Below, piece after piece: positions 1 through 9,687 of a stretch of DNA of 64,000 nt; positions within the stretch are counted from its first letter, which is position 1, and every line of letters starts with the position of its first letter. Below the pieces are notes generated by a model. It was not told the DNA's origin. It saw only the letters and a list, made by a program, of their open reading frames with translations, and ran no database searches. Made by a program: the position numbers and the translations under genes. Source of the DNA: Maricaulis maris_C (GTDB taxonomy: Bacteria; Pseudomonadota; Alphaproteobacteria; Caulobacterales; Maricaulaceae); contig NZ_JAGDYT010000012.1 in assembly GCF_049116555.1 (NCBI RefSeq), forward strand, positions 23,133-87,132, read 5' to 3'.

Positions 1-696
1 ACAGTCGACCGGCAGGTCCAGGACCGACCAGAGTTGAGCTTCCAGCGCTGCTAGACCGCCGGCATTCGCGATACTGGCAGCGAAGTCATGGCGGTTGGAG
101 CGCGCCCAACGCAGGATGACGGCAAGTGCATCCGGCCCACCCACCTCGATCAGCGTACCGACCTCCTGCTCGGACAAGGTAGACAGAACGGCCTTGCGCG
201 CCGCCTCCATGGCCTGCCCGGCTGCCGCATCATCCAGGGTTTCGAAGCCGGGCGGTGCACCCGCCTCCAGGGGAAAGCGGCGCAGCAGGTTTTCACAGAA
301 GGCATGGATTGTCTGGATCTTGAGACCACCGGGCGTTTCAAGCGCCTGGGCGAAGAGTTTGCGGGCCTTGTCCGCCTCGCCGGGCTTGAGATCACGGCCG
401 AGCAGATCCTTCAGTTCAAGCGCCAGCTCGGCATCGGGCGTGACCGACCAGTCCCCGAGCCGCTTGAACAGGCGCTCCTTCATCTCGGCCGCGGCAGCCT
501 TGGTATAGGTGACGCAAAGAATGGCCTCAGGCTTGTTGTCGTCGAGCAGGAGATTGATGACGCGGTCGACCAGGACACGGGTCTTGCCGGAACCCGCATT
601 GGCCTCGACAAAGACGCTGGCCTCCGGCCGCGCCGCGCGCTGCTGGGCCCGACTTGCCGCCTCTTTGATATCCGGATCGAAGCAGGCCCCGCTCAT
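1..696 (-). CDS. addA: AddA, helicase-nuclease subunit of the AddAB double-strand-break repair complex (N-terminal part, cut by window edge)
   Basis: The frame stays open from an ATG at 696 to the left edge, giving 232 codons of a protein that is normally about 1,100-1,200 residues. Residues 31-39 read EANAGSGKT, the Walker A motif of a UvrD/Rep-type SF1 helicase, followed by a motif Ia-like stretch (CVTYTKAAAAEMKER). AddA unwinds and, with AddB, resects double-strand ends for RecA loading. The start codon overlaps the addB stop (ATGA at 693-696), so the two are translationally coupled, as is usual for alphaproteobacterial addB-addA. The C-terminal nuclease domain lies outside the window. Confidence 0.95.
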   Translation of the reverse strand, partial: MSGACFDPDIKEAASRAQQRAARPEASVFVEANAGSGKTRVLVDRVINLLLDDNKPEAILCVTYTKAAAAEMKERLFKRLGDWSVTPDAELALELKDLLGRDLKPGEADKARKLFAQALETPGGLKIQTIHAFCENLLRRFPLEAGAPPGFETLDDAAAGQAMEAARKAVLSTLSEQEVGTLIEVGGPDALAVILRWARSNRHDFAASIANAGGLAALEAQLWSVLDLPVDC

Positions 697-3600
697 TCGC
701 TGCCCTCCGGTTTTTCGCCCGCCGCCGATGCCCACTCCCCACGTCGGGCAAGATGATCGAAATCCCCGTAATCATTCACATATTGCGCACGAATTTGGCT
801 GCCATAGGGCATTGTTTCGTCATCGAAACGAGCGATCCACTGGCGCAGGTCCGCAATCGCCATATCCGCAAATTCGGACGCTTCAAGGGTCTTTCCCCCG
901 TCGATCCGCACCTCCTTGCCACCCTGCGCATTGCCCGGCAGCGAGATGTAGTAGAGGCCCGACGGGGCCCCCGGTTCCAGCGCTTCAAACGCTCCTTCGC
1001 GCGCCATGGCGGCGGTCAGCGGCAATTGCGGGTCGAAGCCGGCCTTGATCGATTTGGCGCTCGCCGACGCCCCGGTTTTATAGTCGATGATGTCCAGCCG
1101 CCCGTCCGGATGACGGTCAAACCGGTCCGACCGCCCCGTCAATGCCCATTCGCCTGCGGGACCCTCAAAGCCCATGCGGCCCTTGATCTCGACCCGGTCG
1201 AGACGGATGCCCCGAGCCCGGCGCTCGATCTCCCACCCCACCAGCCAGCGCGCTGCCCGCTCAAAACGAGCCCGCTCGAGGACACGGTCTTCCGGGCCGA
1301 AACCGACCTTTTCGAGGTGCGGTTCGGCCACCGCCAGCAACTGGGCAACCGCATCATCGGGAATGCCCTCCGTCCAGCGCGGGACGACTGCTTCGAGCGC
1401 GTCATGCAGCGCCGAGCCCCGCTCGCGTGGACCGGGCGGCATGTCAGCCGGGTCCAGGCGCCGCAGGCCCAGAACGTGTCGGGCATAGATGGAGTAGGGA
1501 TCACGCACCCAGGTGCGGATCTCGGTGATCGACATCCGGCGTGGCCGCACACTGACCGGCGGACAGGGTGCCGGTCGCGGGGCCGGTCGGGGCGGCATCC
1601 CGGGATCGTCCAAAGCGCGCGACAGGGCGACATAGTCGATGTCCGGCGCAAAAGATTCGGCGGCGGCTTCGCCGAGCGCGCCACGCGCCAGCGTCTTCAA
1701 TCGCCACAGCCAGCGCGAGGCGACCGTCGGCGAGCCTTCCGACTTCTGGGCCCGTGTCAGGATCACGTCCGGGGCGGCGGCCAGCTGGGCAAAATCATGG
1801 GCAGCCAGACCGTAGCGCCGCTCCGGCGCGCCCAGCCCGACCTTGCGCCGCATGCCGGCAGACAGCCAGGGGTCCGCCCCGGGACCCGGCGGCCAGACCC
1901 CCTCATTGAGGCCGGCCAGGATGACCCGGTCGGCGGTGATCAGGCGCGCCTCCAGCGGGCCGAGGACCTGAAGGCGTGGGTGGACACCCACACGCGGCGC
2001 GACACGGCGGGCGCGGCACATTTCCGCGAAGGCCTGGGCATAATCACGCAAGCGCATTTCGGGCAGGGCGTCGCTTTCCTCAAGGAGAGAGCGCAAAAGA
2101 CCGGCAGCCGCTTCGCCGCCCTCACCTGACCACACCGCCTCGGCACCGCGTCCGCTGCCATCCTCGGCCAGGGCCTCGGCCGCCTCCGCATGGGCCCGTG
2201 CCCAGTCTCGCGCAGGTCGTGTTTCATCACTCAGGAGGTCGGCAAACGCGGTCTCCAGGCAGTCCAGTATCGAGTCGATCTGCGCCCGGTCCGCATCGAA
2301 GAGTTTGACGAATTCTCCGTCCAGTCGCGCCCGGACTGCAGCCAGGTCCTGGCCGGGACGGGCTCCACGCAGCGCCTCGGCCTCGAACTTGGCCAGCACG
2401 GTATGAGCCTGACCACGCGAGCACCCGCCACGAAACAACGGAGCGCCCCACAAGGCCGTCAGCGCCACGACGCTCCCGCAATTGCTCGCGGCATCCAGCA
2501 AGCGTGTGAGAAACGCGCCGGCAGGCGTCTCGGCCAGGGCCGCCCCGCCGGAATCATCCAGCCGAACGCCAAAGCGGATCATTTCAGCCGAGACCCGGCG
2601 TGCCAGCATTCGGTCCGGGGTCACGAGGATGGCCGTGCGACCAGGTGTTTCCAGTGTCTCGCGGAGCATGAGGGCGCACGACCGCGCTTCGGTGATCTCG
2701 TCCGGCGCCTCGACCAGGCTCAATCCGTCCAGGCCCGCCGCGAAGAAGTCATCGCCATACTGGCCAGTCAGCGTGGCAATCCGGGTCAGCCATTCATCCG
2801 TTGTCTCCGCCGGTCGCAGGGCCTCGGCTATCAGGCGCCGCCGCCGGGCCGCCTCGGCTGTCTCGGCCGCGCCTGGCCATGCCTTGACCGCTTCCCGGGC
2901 CAGGCCCAACTCCTCGACAAAACGCTTCATCGCCCATTGCGGGTGATCGTCGGCAATCGAGTCCCAGGCCGACTGATCGGCATCCCAGTCAAAGCCGGGC
3001 AGGACGACCGCGCCCTGGGGCAGATTGGCGATTACAGCCATAAGGTCGCGAGCCGCGGGGATGGAGCCCGTCGAGCCGACCGCCAGGACCGGATGGTCGG
3101 GCGCCTCTCGTGACCAGCGCGCCACCAGCTCACGCAGAACCAGGGAACGCCGACTGGCCGCATCCGTCAGACCCAGCTCGGACAGCCGGGCAGGCCAGAC
3201 GCGCTGGACGATGTCGAGGAATTCAACAGCCTCGCGCCGGTCTGCCGGGAGATAACTCTCCACCGCCTCGTCCAACGTCGAGAGATCGCTGACATCCTCG
3301 GTCGCGAGGTCATCGAGCAGAGCAGCGAGGGAATCAGCCAGTGACAGGGCGCCGCCGACACCGATCGGTCGGCCCAGCGCGCGCTCCTTGGCCAGGATGA
3401 GGCGCGCCAGCTCGTAGCGGCGACGCTCCTGCGAGATCGCGGGCGCGGCCAGGCCGGATAGCTCGCCTGGCTCGAAGGGCGGGTCATCCACGTCGACATC
3501 GCCGATCGGACGGATCAGAGGCAGCAGCGCGACCCCATTGCCCGCCAGGTCGGCAAAGACATCACCCAACGCCTTCGCCGCCCGGCGAGTGGGTGTCAGG

Positions 3601-3743
3601 ATGAGAAGCCGGGTCAGCGCATCCGGATTTTCCGCCGCGTCAAAAGACTCCCGCAGCGTGGTCGCGATAGCCCGCAGGAAATCCGCCTGGGGCGGGAGAG
3701 TGTAGAGGCTGGGCCCGGACGTATCGAAGAGCCGTTCGCTCAC
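693..3743 (-). CDS. addB: AddB, nuclease/inactivated-helicase subunit of AddAB
   Basis: A 1,016-residue protein of the alphaproteobacterial AddB family. The N-terminal region has a helicase-like fold with a degenerate nucleotide-binding segment (LILTPTRRAAKAL, about residues 46-58). The C-terminal region has the PD-(D/E)XK nuclease signature, GRSDRFDR followed by LDIIDYKTG at about residue 880-900. It forms the heterodimeric helicase-nuclease with AddA that processes double-strand breaks. It overlaps murU upstream (ATGA at 3740-3743) and addA downstream, so murU, addB and addA are probably on one transcript. Confidence 0.95.
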   Translation of the reverse strand: MSERLFDTSGPSLYTLPPQADFLRAIATTLRESFDAAENPDALTRLLILTPTRRAAKALGDVFADLAGNGVALLPLIRPIGDVDVDDPPFEPGELSGLAAPAISQERRRYELARLILAKERALGRPIGVGGALSLADSLAALLDDLATEDVSDLSTLDEAVESYLPADRREAVEFLDIVQRVWPARLSELGLTDAASRRSLVLRELVARWSREAPDHPVLAVGSTGSIPAARDLMAVIANLPQGAVVLPGFDWDADQSAWDSIADDHPQWAMKRFVEELGLAREAVKAWPGAAETAEAARRRRLIAEALRPAETTDEWLTRIATLTGQYGDDFFAAGLDGLSLVEAPDEITEARSCALMLRETLETPGRTAILVTPDRMLARRVSAEMIRFGVRLDDSGGAALAETPAGAFLTRLLDAASNCGSVVALTALWGAPLFRGGCSRGQAHTVLAKFEAEALRGARPGQDLAAVRARLDGEFVKLFDADRAQIDSILDCLETAFADLLSDETRPARDWARAHAEAAEALAEDGSGRGAEAVWSGEGGEAAAGLLRSLLEESDALPEMRLRDYAQAFAEMCRARRVAPRVGVHPRLQVLGPLEARLITADRVILAGLNEGVWPPGPGADPWLSAGMRRKVGLGAPERRYGLAAHDFAQLAAAPDVILTRAQKSEGSPTVASRWLWRLKTLARGALGEAAAESFAPDIDYVALSRALDDPGMPPRPAPRPAPCPPVSVRPRRMSITEIRTWVRDPYSIYARHVLGLRRLDPADMPPGPRERGSALHDALEAVVPRWTEGIPDDAVAQLLAVAEPHLEKVGFGPEDRVLERARFERAARWLVGWEIERRARGIRLDRVEIKGRMGFEGPAGEWALTGRSDRFDRHPDGRLDIIDYKTGASASAKSIKAGFDPQLPLTAAMAREGAFEALEPGAPSGLYYISLPGNAQGGKEVRIDGGKTLEASEFADMAIADLRQWIARFDDETMPYGSQIRAQYVNDYGDFDHLARRGEWASAAGEKPEGSE

Positions 3744-4453
3744 CGCGCCAGCCGGGCTTCCGCCTCAGCCAGGGCGTTCGGATCGCCGACATGCATCCAG
3801 AATTCCGGCAAGACGACACCATATAGCCGCCCTCCACTGGCCAGGGCGCGCCAGACCTCCATCATCGAAAAACGCGACGCCGAGCGCCCGATCAGGGCGC
3901 GCGGATGCAGGATCTGGACACCGGCATAGGCAAAGGGAGCGCTGGCAGCCTCGCCGCGGAAGCGGACCCGCCCGTCGCCCTCCAGGAAAGCGTCACCGGG
4001 ACCATCAAAGCCAAGCGTATTGCCCATCGGCGCCATCAGCAGGAGGGCGTCCATCCGGCTCCCATCCCAGGCCGCTCGCAGGCTGTCGAGCGAGGCGGCG
4101 CCAGCCTCCTCCCAGATCGCATCAATATTGGAAATGAAGACCGGGGCATCGCCAAGCTCGGGCAGAGCCTTGACCACGCCGCCACCGGTTTCCAGCACGT
4201 CACCGCGCTCATCCGAGATGATGATCTCCGGGGCGCCTGTGCGGGTGGCGAGATGCGCATCGATGAGATCAGCAAAATGATGGATATTGACGACACAGCG
4301 CTCGACTCCGCCGGCCGCATAACGGTCCAGCGCCCAGTCCAGCAGGGTCTTGCCGCCAATTTCGACCAGAGCCTTGGGCCGGTCATTGGTGACCGGCCGC
4401 ATGCGCGTCCCCAGTCCTGCGGCCAGCGCCATGGCAGTGCGGATCTCGATCAT
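3740..4453 (-). CDS. murU: N-acetylmuramate-1-phosphate uridylyltransferase (MurU-type nucleotidyltransferase)
   Basis: A 237-residue nucleotidyltransferase with the signature LAAGLGTRMRPVT near the N terminus and PKALVEIGGKTLLDW just after it. In the cell-wall recycling route bypassing MurA/MurB, MurU makes UDP-MurNAc from MurNAc-1-P. I chose the ATG at 4453 over the upstream in-frame start at 4498 because it overlaps the amgK stop codon (ATGA at 4450-4453). The functional call rests on the family signature and on direct adjacency to amgK; a different sugar-1-phosphate substrate is possible but less likely. Confidence 0.88.
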   Translation of the reverse strand: MIEIRTAMALAAGLGTRMRPVTNDRPKALVEIGGKTLLDWALDRYAAGGVERCVVNIHHFADLIDAHLATRTGAPEIIISDERGDVLETGGGVVKALPELGDAPVFISNIDAIWEEAGAASLDSLRAAWDGSRMDALLLMAPMGNTLGFDGPGDAFLEGDGRVRFRGEAASAPFAYAGVQILHPRALIGRSASRFSMMEVWRALASGGRLYGVVLPEFWMHVGDPNALAEAEARLAR

Positions 4454-5550
4454 TTGTGGGCTTCCGCGAAGACCTGCGGCGCATGGGCCTTCACCCACAT
4501 GTGCAAGGGCATCAGGGCCGGATGCTGAAGGTCGGCCACGAAATGGCGCGCGACACGCGGCAGGAGGTCGAGATAGTTCTGCTTGCCGTCACGCATGGCA
4601 AGTCGGACGAAGATGCCGAGGATCTTGGCGTTACGCTGTGCGCCCACTACCGCGTAGGCGGCATCGAAACCGGCCGCATCCTCAATCCCGGCCTGCGCAA
4701 TGAAACGGGCCTTGAGCGGCACCGCCAGCTTGCGCTCGACATTGCGCCGGGCATCCTCGATCAGCGAGACGAGGTCATAGGCCGGATGCCCCATGACCGC
4801 GTCCTGAAAGTCGAGCAGGCCAATCGCGGCCTCGCCGTCCCGATCCGGCAAGAAGATGAGATTTTCAGCGTGAAAATCCCGCAGCACCAGTCCGGGCGCA
4901 CAATGGTCAAGACGCTCGAAGGCGCGGGCCCAGATTGCGTGCCAGTCGTCGCGCGCAGCCTCGTCGATCCCGGCGCCGACATATTTGCCCAGGAACCAGT
5001 CGAGGAACAGGTCGGCCTCGGCCATCAGCGCCGTCGTGTCATAGCGAAGAAGCGGCCAGGACTGGCCATCGCGCTCAACCGTGGCGGGAAAACTGGACCG
5101 GTAGATGGCCGCCAGCACATCTACCGCCTTTGCGTAAAGCGTGCCTTCATGCAGTTTGCCGGGCAGGAGACGGGCGATCAGGTCATCGCCGAGATCCTCA
5201 AGCAGCAGAAAGCCTCCCGCCATATCGCTGGCGAGAATGGTCGGGGCGGAGAAACCGCGCTCTCCCAGAATGTCGGCCAGGCCGGCGAAGGCGACCAGAT
5301 TGGCACCCGCGAGACGCGCCACCGCATTATAGCCCAGCGCGACCCGCTCATCCGGACTCGCATCCGGCGGGCAGACCGGCGCTTCCGCCGAGGCCGGCGC
5401 ATCCATCAACATGGCCTTCGCCTCACCCCGCCTCAGGCGAACATAGCGCCGGGTCGACGCGTCGCCGGGCAATGGCTGCTGCTCTGCATCACCCCATCCG
5501 GCGGCGTTCAGGAAGGCCGCCATCGCGGCGTTTCGGTCAGATATCGTCAA
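4450..5550 (-). CDS. amgK: N-acetylmuramate/N-acetylglucosamine kinase AmgK (aminoglycoside-phosphotransferase fold)
   Basis: A 366-residue protein of the APH/ChoK kinase superfamily. The catalytic loop is visible as LRDFHAENLIFLP, and the metal-binding segment as IGLLDFQDAVMGHPAYDL, both about 60% along the chain. AmgK phosphorylates the anomeric hydroxyl of MurNAc/GlcNAc, supplying MurNAc-1-P to MurU. It starts inside the end of tsaE (14-bp overlap) and overlaps murU by four bases. The order tsaE-amgK-murU is the arrangement known for this recycling pathway in alphaproteobacteria. Confidence 0.92.
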   Translation of the reverse strand: MTISDRNAAMAAFLNAAGWGDAEQQPLPGDASTRRYVRLRRGEAKAMLMDAPASAEAPVCPPDASPDERVALGYNAVARLAGANLVAFAGLADILGERGFSAPTILASDMAGGFLLLEDLGDDLIARLLPGKLHEGTLYAKAVDVLAAIYRSSFPATVERDGQSWPLLRYDTTALMAEADLFLDWFLGKYVGAGIDEAARDDWHAIWARAFERLDHCAPGLVLRDFHAENLIFLPDRDGEAAIGLLDFQDAVMGHPAYDLVSLIEDARRNVERKLAVPLKARFIAQAGIEDAAGFDAAYAVVGAQRNAKILGIFVRLAMRDGKQNYLDLLPRVARHFVADLQHPALMPLHMWVKAHAPQVFAEAHK

Positions 5551-6013
5551 GGCGTGTCTCCCACTCCCCGAACCCTGTTAAGCGTGCCCGCCGCGGTGTG
5601 TCCATGGCGTCGCCCGGACTATCCCCGGCCATTTCGAGATGGATTTCCAGCCGGTCATCCGGCACCAGGCCGAACAGCCGGTCCGGCCATTCAATCATCA
5701 CGATGATGTCCCCGAAGGCATCCTCCAGACCCAACTCATCCAGCTCCCCGGCCTGTTCGATCCGGTAGAGATCGGCATGCCAGAGTTCGCCTTTTTCACC
5801 ATCATAGGTCTGGATCAGCGTATAGGTCGGGCTGGGCGCATCCTCGACTCCGCACAAGGTCGCAATGACTGTGCGGGCGAGTGTCGTCTTGCCGGCTCCG
5901 AGATCACCGGTCAGGAAGACGGTGTCGCCGGCGCGCAAGGCCGCAGACAGGCGATCTGCGAGGGCCTGCGTGGCTGCCAGGTCGGGCAAGGAAACAGAGT
6001 TCGAATTCCCCAT
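5537..6013 (-). CDS. tsaE: tRNA t6A biosynthesis ATPase TsaE
   Basis: A 158-residue P-loop protein with Walker A GDLGAGKTT (about residues 40-48) and the family motifs SPTYTLIQTY and WHADLYRIE. TsaE works with TsaB, TsaC and TsaD to make N6-threonylcarbamoyladenosine at position 37 of ANN-decoding tRNAs; tsaD is also in this window at 40530-41663. It is the first gene of the tsaE-amgK-murU-addB-addA string. It is divergent from the ferredoxin gene, with about 100 bp between the two starts. Confidence 0.95.
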   Translation of the reverse strand: MGNSNSVSLPDLAATQALADRLSAALRAGDTVFLTGDLGAGKTTLARTVIATLCGVEDAPSPTYTLIQTYDGEKGELWHADLYRIEQAGELDELGLEDAFGDIIVMIEWPDRLFGLVPDDRLEIHLEMAGDSPGDAMDTPRRARLTGFGEWETRLDDI

Positions 6014-6116
6014 GGATTGCGCTTAGCGAAGCCCGCCCGACACGGCAAGCGGTGAGGCTGAATCTTGACTCGACCGTGAACGCTGTTCATGTGCTGGGGA
6101 CCTAACGGAGACAAGC

Positions 6117-6437
6117 ATGCCGAAGATCACCTATATCGAGCACAACGGAACCGAACACGTCATTGATGTCGACGCCGGACTGACCGTGATGGAAGGCGCC
6201 GTGCGCAATCTGGTTCCCGGAATTGACGCGGATTGTGGCGGAGCCTGCGCCTGCGCGACCTGCCATGTTTATGTAGACCCGGCCTGGGCCGAGAAAACCG
6301 GCTCGCGTGAAACGATGGAAGACTCGATGCTGGACTTTGCAGAGGAGGTCCAGGAGACCTCTCGCCTGTCCTGCCAGATCAAGGTCACCGACATGCTTGA
6401 CGGCCTGATCGTGCGGATGCCGCAAAACCAGGGCTGA
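6117..6437 (+). CDS. [2Fe-2S] ferredoxin, adrenodoxin/Isc type
   Basis: A 106-residue ferredoxin. The cluster ligands are visible as Cys40, Cys46, Cys49 (DADCGGACACATCH) and Cys86 (RLSCQ), the C-x5-C-x2-C spacing of adrenodoxin-like ferredoxins. A GGAGA ribosome-binding site precedes the ATG. It is a small soluble electron carrier; the partner reductase and acceptor cannot be told from this window. It sits alone on the plus strand between tsaE and divL, both on the minus strand. Confidence 0.93.
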   Translation: MPKITYIEHNGTEHVIDVDAGLTVMEGAVRNLVPGIDADCGGACACATCHVYVDPAWAEKTGSRETMEDSMLDFAEEVQETSRLSCQIKVTDMLDGLIVRMPQNQG

Positions 6438-6479
6438 TTGCCTGTCGCAGCGTCTTGAGCTGTCACGGCAAGCCCGGGA

Positions 6480-8969
6480 TTATTCGGCGCGGGCCCGATC
6501 ACCGGCCAGTCGCGTGGCTGCCCGGCTGGTGAAATCCAGCTCGGGCGGGGCCGCCGTGCTGCGCGGCTCCAGCGGCAGATGGCACGAGACCAGCGTGCCG
6601 TTTTCCGGCTCGGACTGAAGCTCGACCCAGCCGCCGTGCAGTTCGGCAATTTCCTTGACCAGTGACAGGCCAAGACCGGCACCGCCGCGCTCGCCCCGCG
6701 AGAACCGGTCAAACACGCTGGCCTGCTTGTCCGGGGCGATACCCTCGCCATCATCCTGGACCCAGAGCGTGATGTCCTCGCCATTGCGGCGCGCGCCAAT
6801 CGTCACCGCACCACCGGTGGCGACATGGCGGACTGCATTGGAGAGCAGGTTCATCGACACCTGTTTCAGGCGATTGCGATCCGCCCGGAGCAGACCCAGA
6901 TCGTCTTCCACATCGATCGACAGCTTGATGGCGTGGTGATCGGCGCGGGCCGCGATGAGCTCGGCGGCTTCCCGGGCCACATCACCCAGATCGACATCGC
7001 CGAGTTCCAGCTCGAGCTGGCCTGCATCGATCGCCGCTACATCGAGAATATCGTCGATCAGCTTCGCGAGATGAGCCGCGGCTGACTGGATTGCCGACAT
7101 CGGTTCTTTCTGTCGATCGGACAACTCACCGGCAAAACCCTGGGCCAACATGTCGGCATAGCCGCCAATCGTCGTCAGCGGCGTGCGCAATTGATAACTC
7201 ACATGCTCGACGAATTCGGTCTTGATGCGTTCTGACGTCTCCAACGCCTCCGCCCGCTCGCGCAGGGCTTCTTCGATACGGCGACTATCGGTGACGTCAT
7301 CCCAGCAGATCAGCGTCGCGCCATCAGGCAGCGGTCGTGTCAGATAGGTCAGGACCCGGCCGTCGGAACGGCGCATCTCGCCAGTGACCTGCTTGCGGGC
7401 CTGCGGGCTGGGATCCGTGACCCGGGCCTTTATGTCGGTCCAGACGCGGTCATCCGTGAACAGGGCCGCGCAGGTCTCCGACACCGTATCGAAATCAGGC
7501 TGACCATCCAGCTCATCAGCCTCGAAACCCCACAGGTCCTCGAAGGCAGAATTATTCAGCTGCAGACGACCATGGGCCCCGAACACCGCGACGGCCTCGT
7601 GCAGCTTGTCGAGCGTGGCCCGCTGGACATTGATCAGCGTGTTATAGCGGGCGCGCAGGGCAAGTTCGTCGGTCTTGTCCTCGAAAATCAGCATGAGACC
7701 GCCGAGCGGGTGGCGTTGGCGAGCGACACGCAGGGTCCGGCCATCGGGCAGAGGCCAGAGCTCGTCCGGCGTTTCCTCGTTCGGTGGGGCGTCATAACGC
7801 GCCAGCTCTTCGCTCTTCCAGCCGCCGAAATCGGCCTGCTCGGGCAGAAGGCGCTTCTCGCGCATGCGATCGAGGAATTGGGCGTGCCCCGGCCGCTCAT
7901 TGAGCCAGGCATCGTCCAGCTTGAACAGGTTGGAGAACGCCTTGTTGTGAAAGTTCAGGCGCTTGGACCGATCGAACACCACCACGGCCTCGGCCATATG
8001 ATTGAGGGTGTCATCATGGGCCCGACGGAAGCGGGCGAGCGCCGCCTTGGCTTCCTCGCCATCGGTCACATCCACGGCGAAGCCCGCCGCGCCGCCCGAG
8101 ACCGGGAAAACCAGGAAATTCAGGCCGCGCCGGGCTCCGTCGACCACAACAATGCGCATTTCCTCCACCGATTCGCCGGCAGCGGTCGCGCGGTTGGCCA
8201 GGTCGGACATCGCCCCATCCAGAAGGATCTGGCGGTCTAGCGTGGTGTCGATCGTGTCGCTCTCGACGGCTTTCACATAGGCCTGGTTCGCCCACTCCAT
8301 CCGGCCACTGGCATTCATCCGCCAAGCCGGGAAAGGCGCGCGCCCAAGCATGTCGAGGAAGGCCAGCGGATCCTTGGAGACCAGACGGCGAGCCTCTTCG
8401 ATCCGACCCCGTGCCCCGGACTCCTCGAGGCCGCGAATCGTTGCGTCGGACAGCCAGACCACAAGCTGGGTTCCGGCGGCGCGCCCATCGACTTCGAGGA
8501 AGCGCCCGCTCGGGCCGAGTATGGTCAGGGAAAAAGGTTGGCCCTTCTGCGTCAACTCCTGGAAGCGGCGGCGCAGTGTTGTTTCATCGCCGCCGGCCGA
8601 TCGGGCTTCATAATCGGCGAGACCTTCCATGAGGAGGCCGGCCGGGTTGGGGCCATCGCTTGCCTCGGCAAAGCGCAAGAGCGAAGCCAGCGCGACAGAG
8701 GACCCAAAGATGCGCGGTTCACCCCAACCTGTTTCAGGACCGTCAGATGGCGGTTGATCCCAGACCAGGACCAAGCCGGGATGAGCGCCGAACACGCTGT
8801 CGGCCCGGGCGATGCGGTCTTCGAGTTCGGCCAGTTTGCGGCGCCAGAGCGCCTGCGCGCCACGCGCACCGGACGTCAGCTTGAAGGCCCATATGCCGAC
8901 AGCGACGGCAAAGGCTACGGCCCCGACGGTGACAGCAAGTGTCACGAACTGAAATGTCTGTCCGGTCAT
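6480..8969 (-). CDS. divL: DivL-type PAS-domain tyrosine pseudo-histidine kinase (cell-cycle regulator)
   Basis: An 829-residue protein with one N-terminal membrane helix (about residues 7-28), a long PAS-rich middle region and a C-terminal kinase core. The phosphoacceptor box reads EHVSYQLRTPLTT, with tyrosine (Tyr592, codon 7194-7196) where histidine kinases have histidine. This substitution is the hallmark of Caulobacter DivL, which controls CckA and hence CtrA. The ATPase domain looks intact, with an N box (NRLKQVSMNLLSNAVRH), G1 (DDGEGIAP) and G2 (GAGLGLSLV). I chose the ATG at 8969, which has an AGGG upstream and starts just before the membrane helix, over in-frame starts at 9029 and 9140. 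The position upstream of tsaE-amgK-murU supports the call. Confidence 0.9.
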   Translation of the reverse strand: MTGQTFQFVTLAVTVGAVAFAVAVGIWAFKLTSGARGAQALWRRKLAELEDRIARADSVFGAHPGLVLVWDQPPSDGPETGWGEPRIFGSSVALASLLRFAEASDGPNPAGLLMEGLADYEARSAGGDETTLRRRFQELTQKGQPFSLTILGPSGRFLEVDGRAAGTQLVVWLSDATIRGLEESGARGRIEEARRLVSKDPLAFLDMLGRAPFPAWRMNASGRMEWANQAYVKAVESDTIDTTLDRQILLDGAMSDLANRATAAGESVEEMRIVVVDGARRGLNFLVFPVSGGAAGFAVDVTDGEEAKAALARFRRAHDDTLNHMAEAVVVFDRSKRLNFHNKAFSNLFKLDDAWLNERPGHAQFLDRMREKRLLPEQADFGGWKSEELARYDAPPNEETPDELWPLPDGRTLRVARQRHPLGGLMLIFEDKTDELALRARYNTLINVQRATLDKLHEAVAVFGAHGRLQLNNSAFEDLWGFEADELDGQPDFDTVSETCAALFTDDRVWTDIKARVTDPSPQARKQVTGEMRRSDGRVLTYLTRPLPDGATLICWDDVTDSRRIEEALRERAEALETSERIKTEFVEHVSYQLRTPLTTIGGYADMLAQGFAGELSDRQKEPMSAIQSAAAHLAKLIDDILDVAAIDAGQLELELGDVDLGDVAREAAELIAARADHHAIKLSIDVEDDLGLLRADRNRLKQVSMNLLSNAVRHVATGGAVTIGARRNGEDITLWVQDDGEGIAPDKQASVFDRFSRGERGGAGLGLSLVKEIAELHGGWVELQSEPENGTLVSCHLPLEPRSTAAPPELDFTSRAATRLAGDRARAE

Positions 8970-9240
8970 CAATGTCGCCCTGGGTGCGGACCCGCCCCCA
9001 AATCGCTTGCGGCCCTCACGAATCACCATGATACCGGCCACTGGACTCGCGGGCGATGCCCGGGCCGGTAAAAACTCTAATAAGTTATATACCCCGGCGA
9101 AGAAAAATGGGGAAAAACAAGGCGCGCACCGGGGCGGCACCGGGCGTCAGCCCTGCAATATCCAGAGCCGAGGCACGCCCGGGCTGATCCGCGCTGCACG
9201 CCCCGGCACACTGCAGGAAGATGTGGAAACTGCGATCAGC

Positions 9241-9687
9241 TCAGCGAATGTGCACTTCGCCGGCGCGAAATTCGAACATGACGACGCAATTCTCCAGGCT
9301 GTCCACTCCGTCCAGCGGAGCAAACTCCCAGTTCGAAACCGCTCGCTCGGTGGCCCGGTTAAACGGCCCGTCAGGCACGGCGCGATGAACGCGTGCGCGA
9401 TGGACACTGCCATCGGCATAAACATGGAAGCGCACCACGACCCAACCCTGCCGACCCCGCGCCCAGGCGCGGGCCGGATAATCCGGTAGCGCGGCCGACA
9501 CGGCAGCGAGGGTCGAACCCCGACAATCCTCCGGCCCCATCATGCGTTCGACATTCGGCGGAACCGGCAATTGGTCCCGCGGGATGAACGGGCCACGCCC
9601 AGGCGGCGCCAGACCTGGCAGGTCCGGCATCGGAACCCCGCCACAGGCGGTCAGGACCAGGCAGAAACAGACGACCAAGCTTCGCAT
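9241..9687 (-). CDS. TonB C-terminal-domain lipoprotein
   Basis: A 148-residue protein. It has a lipoprotein signal peptide with lipobox LTAC (Cys15), a Pro-rich linker, and a C-terminal half resembling the TonB C-terminal fold: YPARAWARGRQGWVVVRFHVYADGSVHRARV, given here in two parts, YPARAWARGRQGWV then VVRFHVYADGSVHRARV. It lacks the N-terminal membrane helix and long periplasmic spacer of a classical energy-transducing TonB, so it is more likely a periplasmic TonB-like accessory protein. It lies upstream of divL on the same strand, with about 270 bp between the coding regions. Confidence 0.75.
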   Translation of the reverse strand: MRSLVVCFCLVLTACGGVPMPDLPGLAPPGRGPFIPRDQLPVPPNVERMMGPEDCRGSTLAAVSAALPDYPARAWARGRQGWVVVRFHVYADGSVHRARVHRAVPDGPFNRATERAVSNWEFAPLDGVDSLENCVVMFEFRAGEVHIR

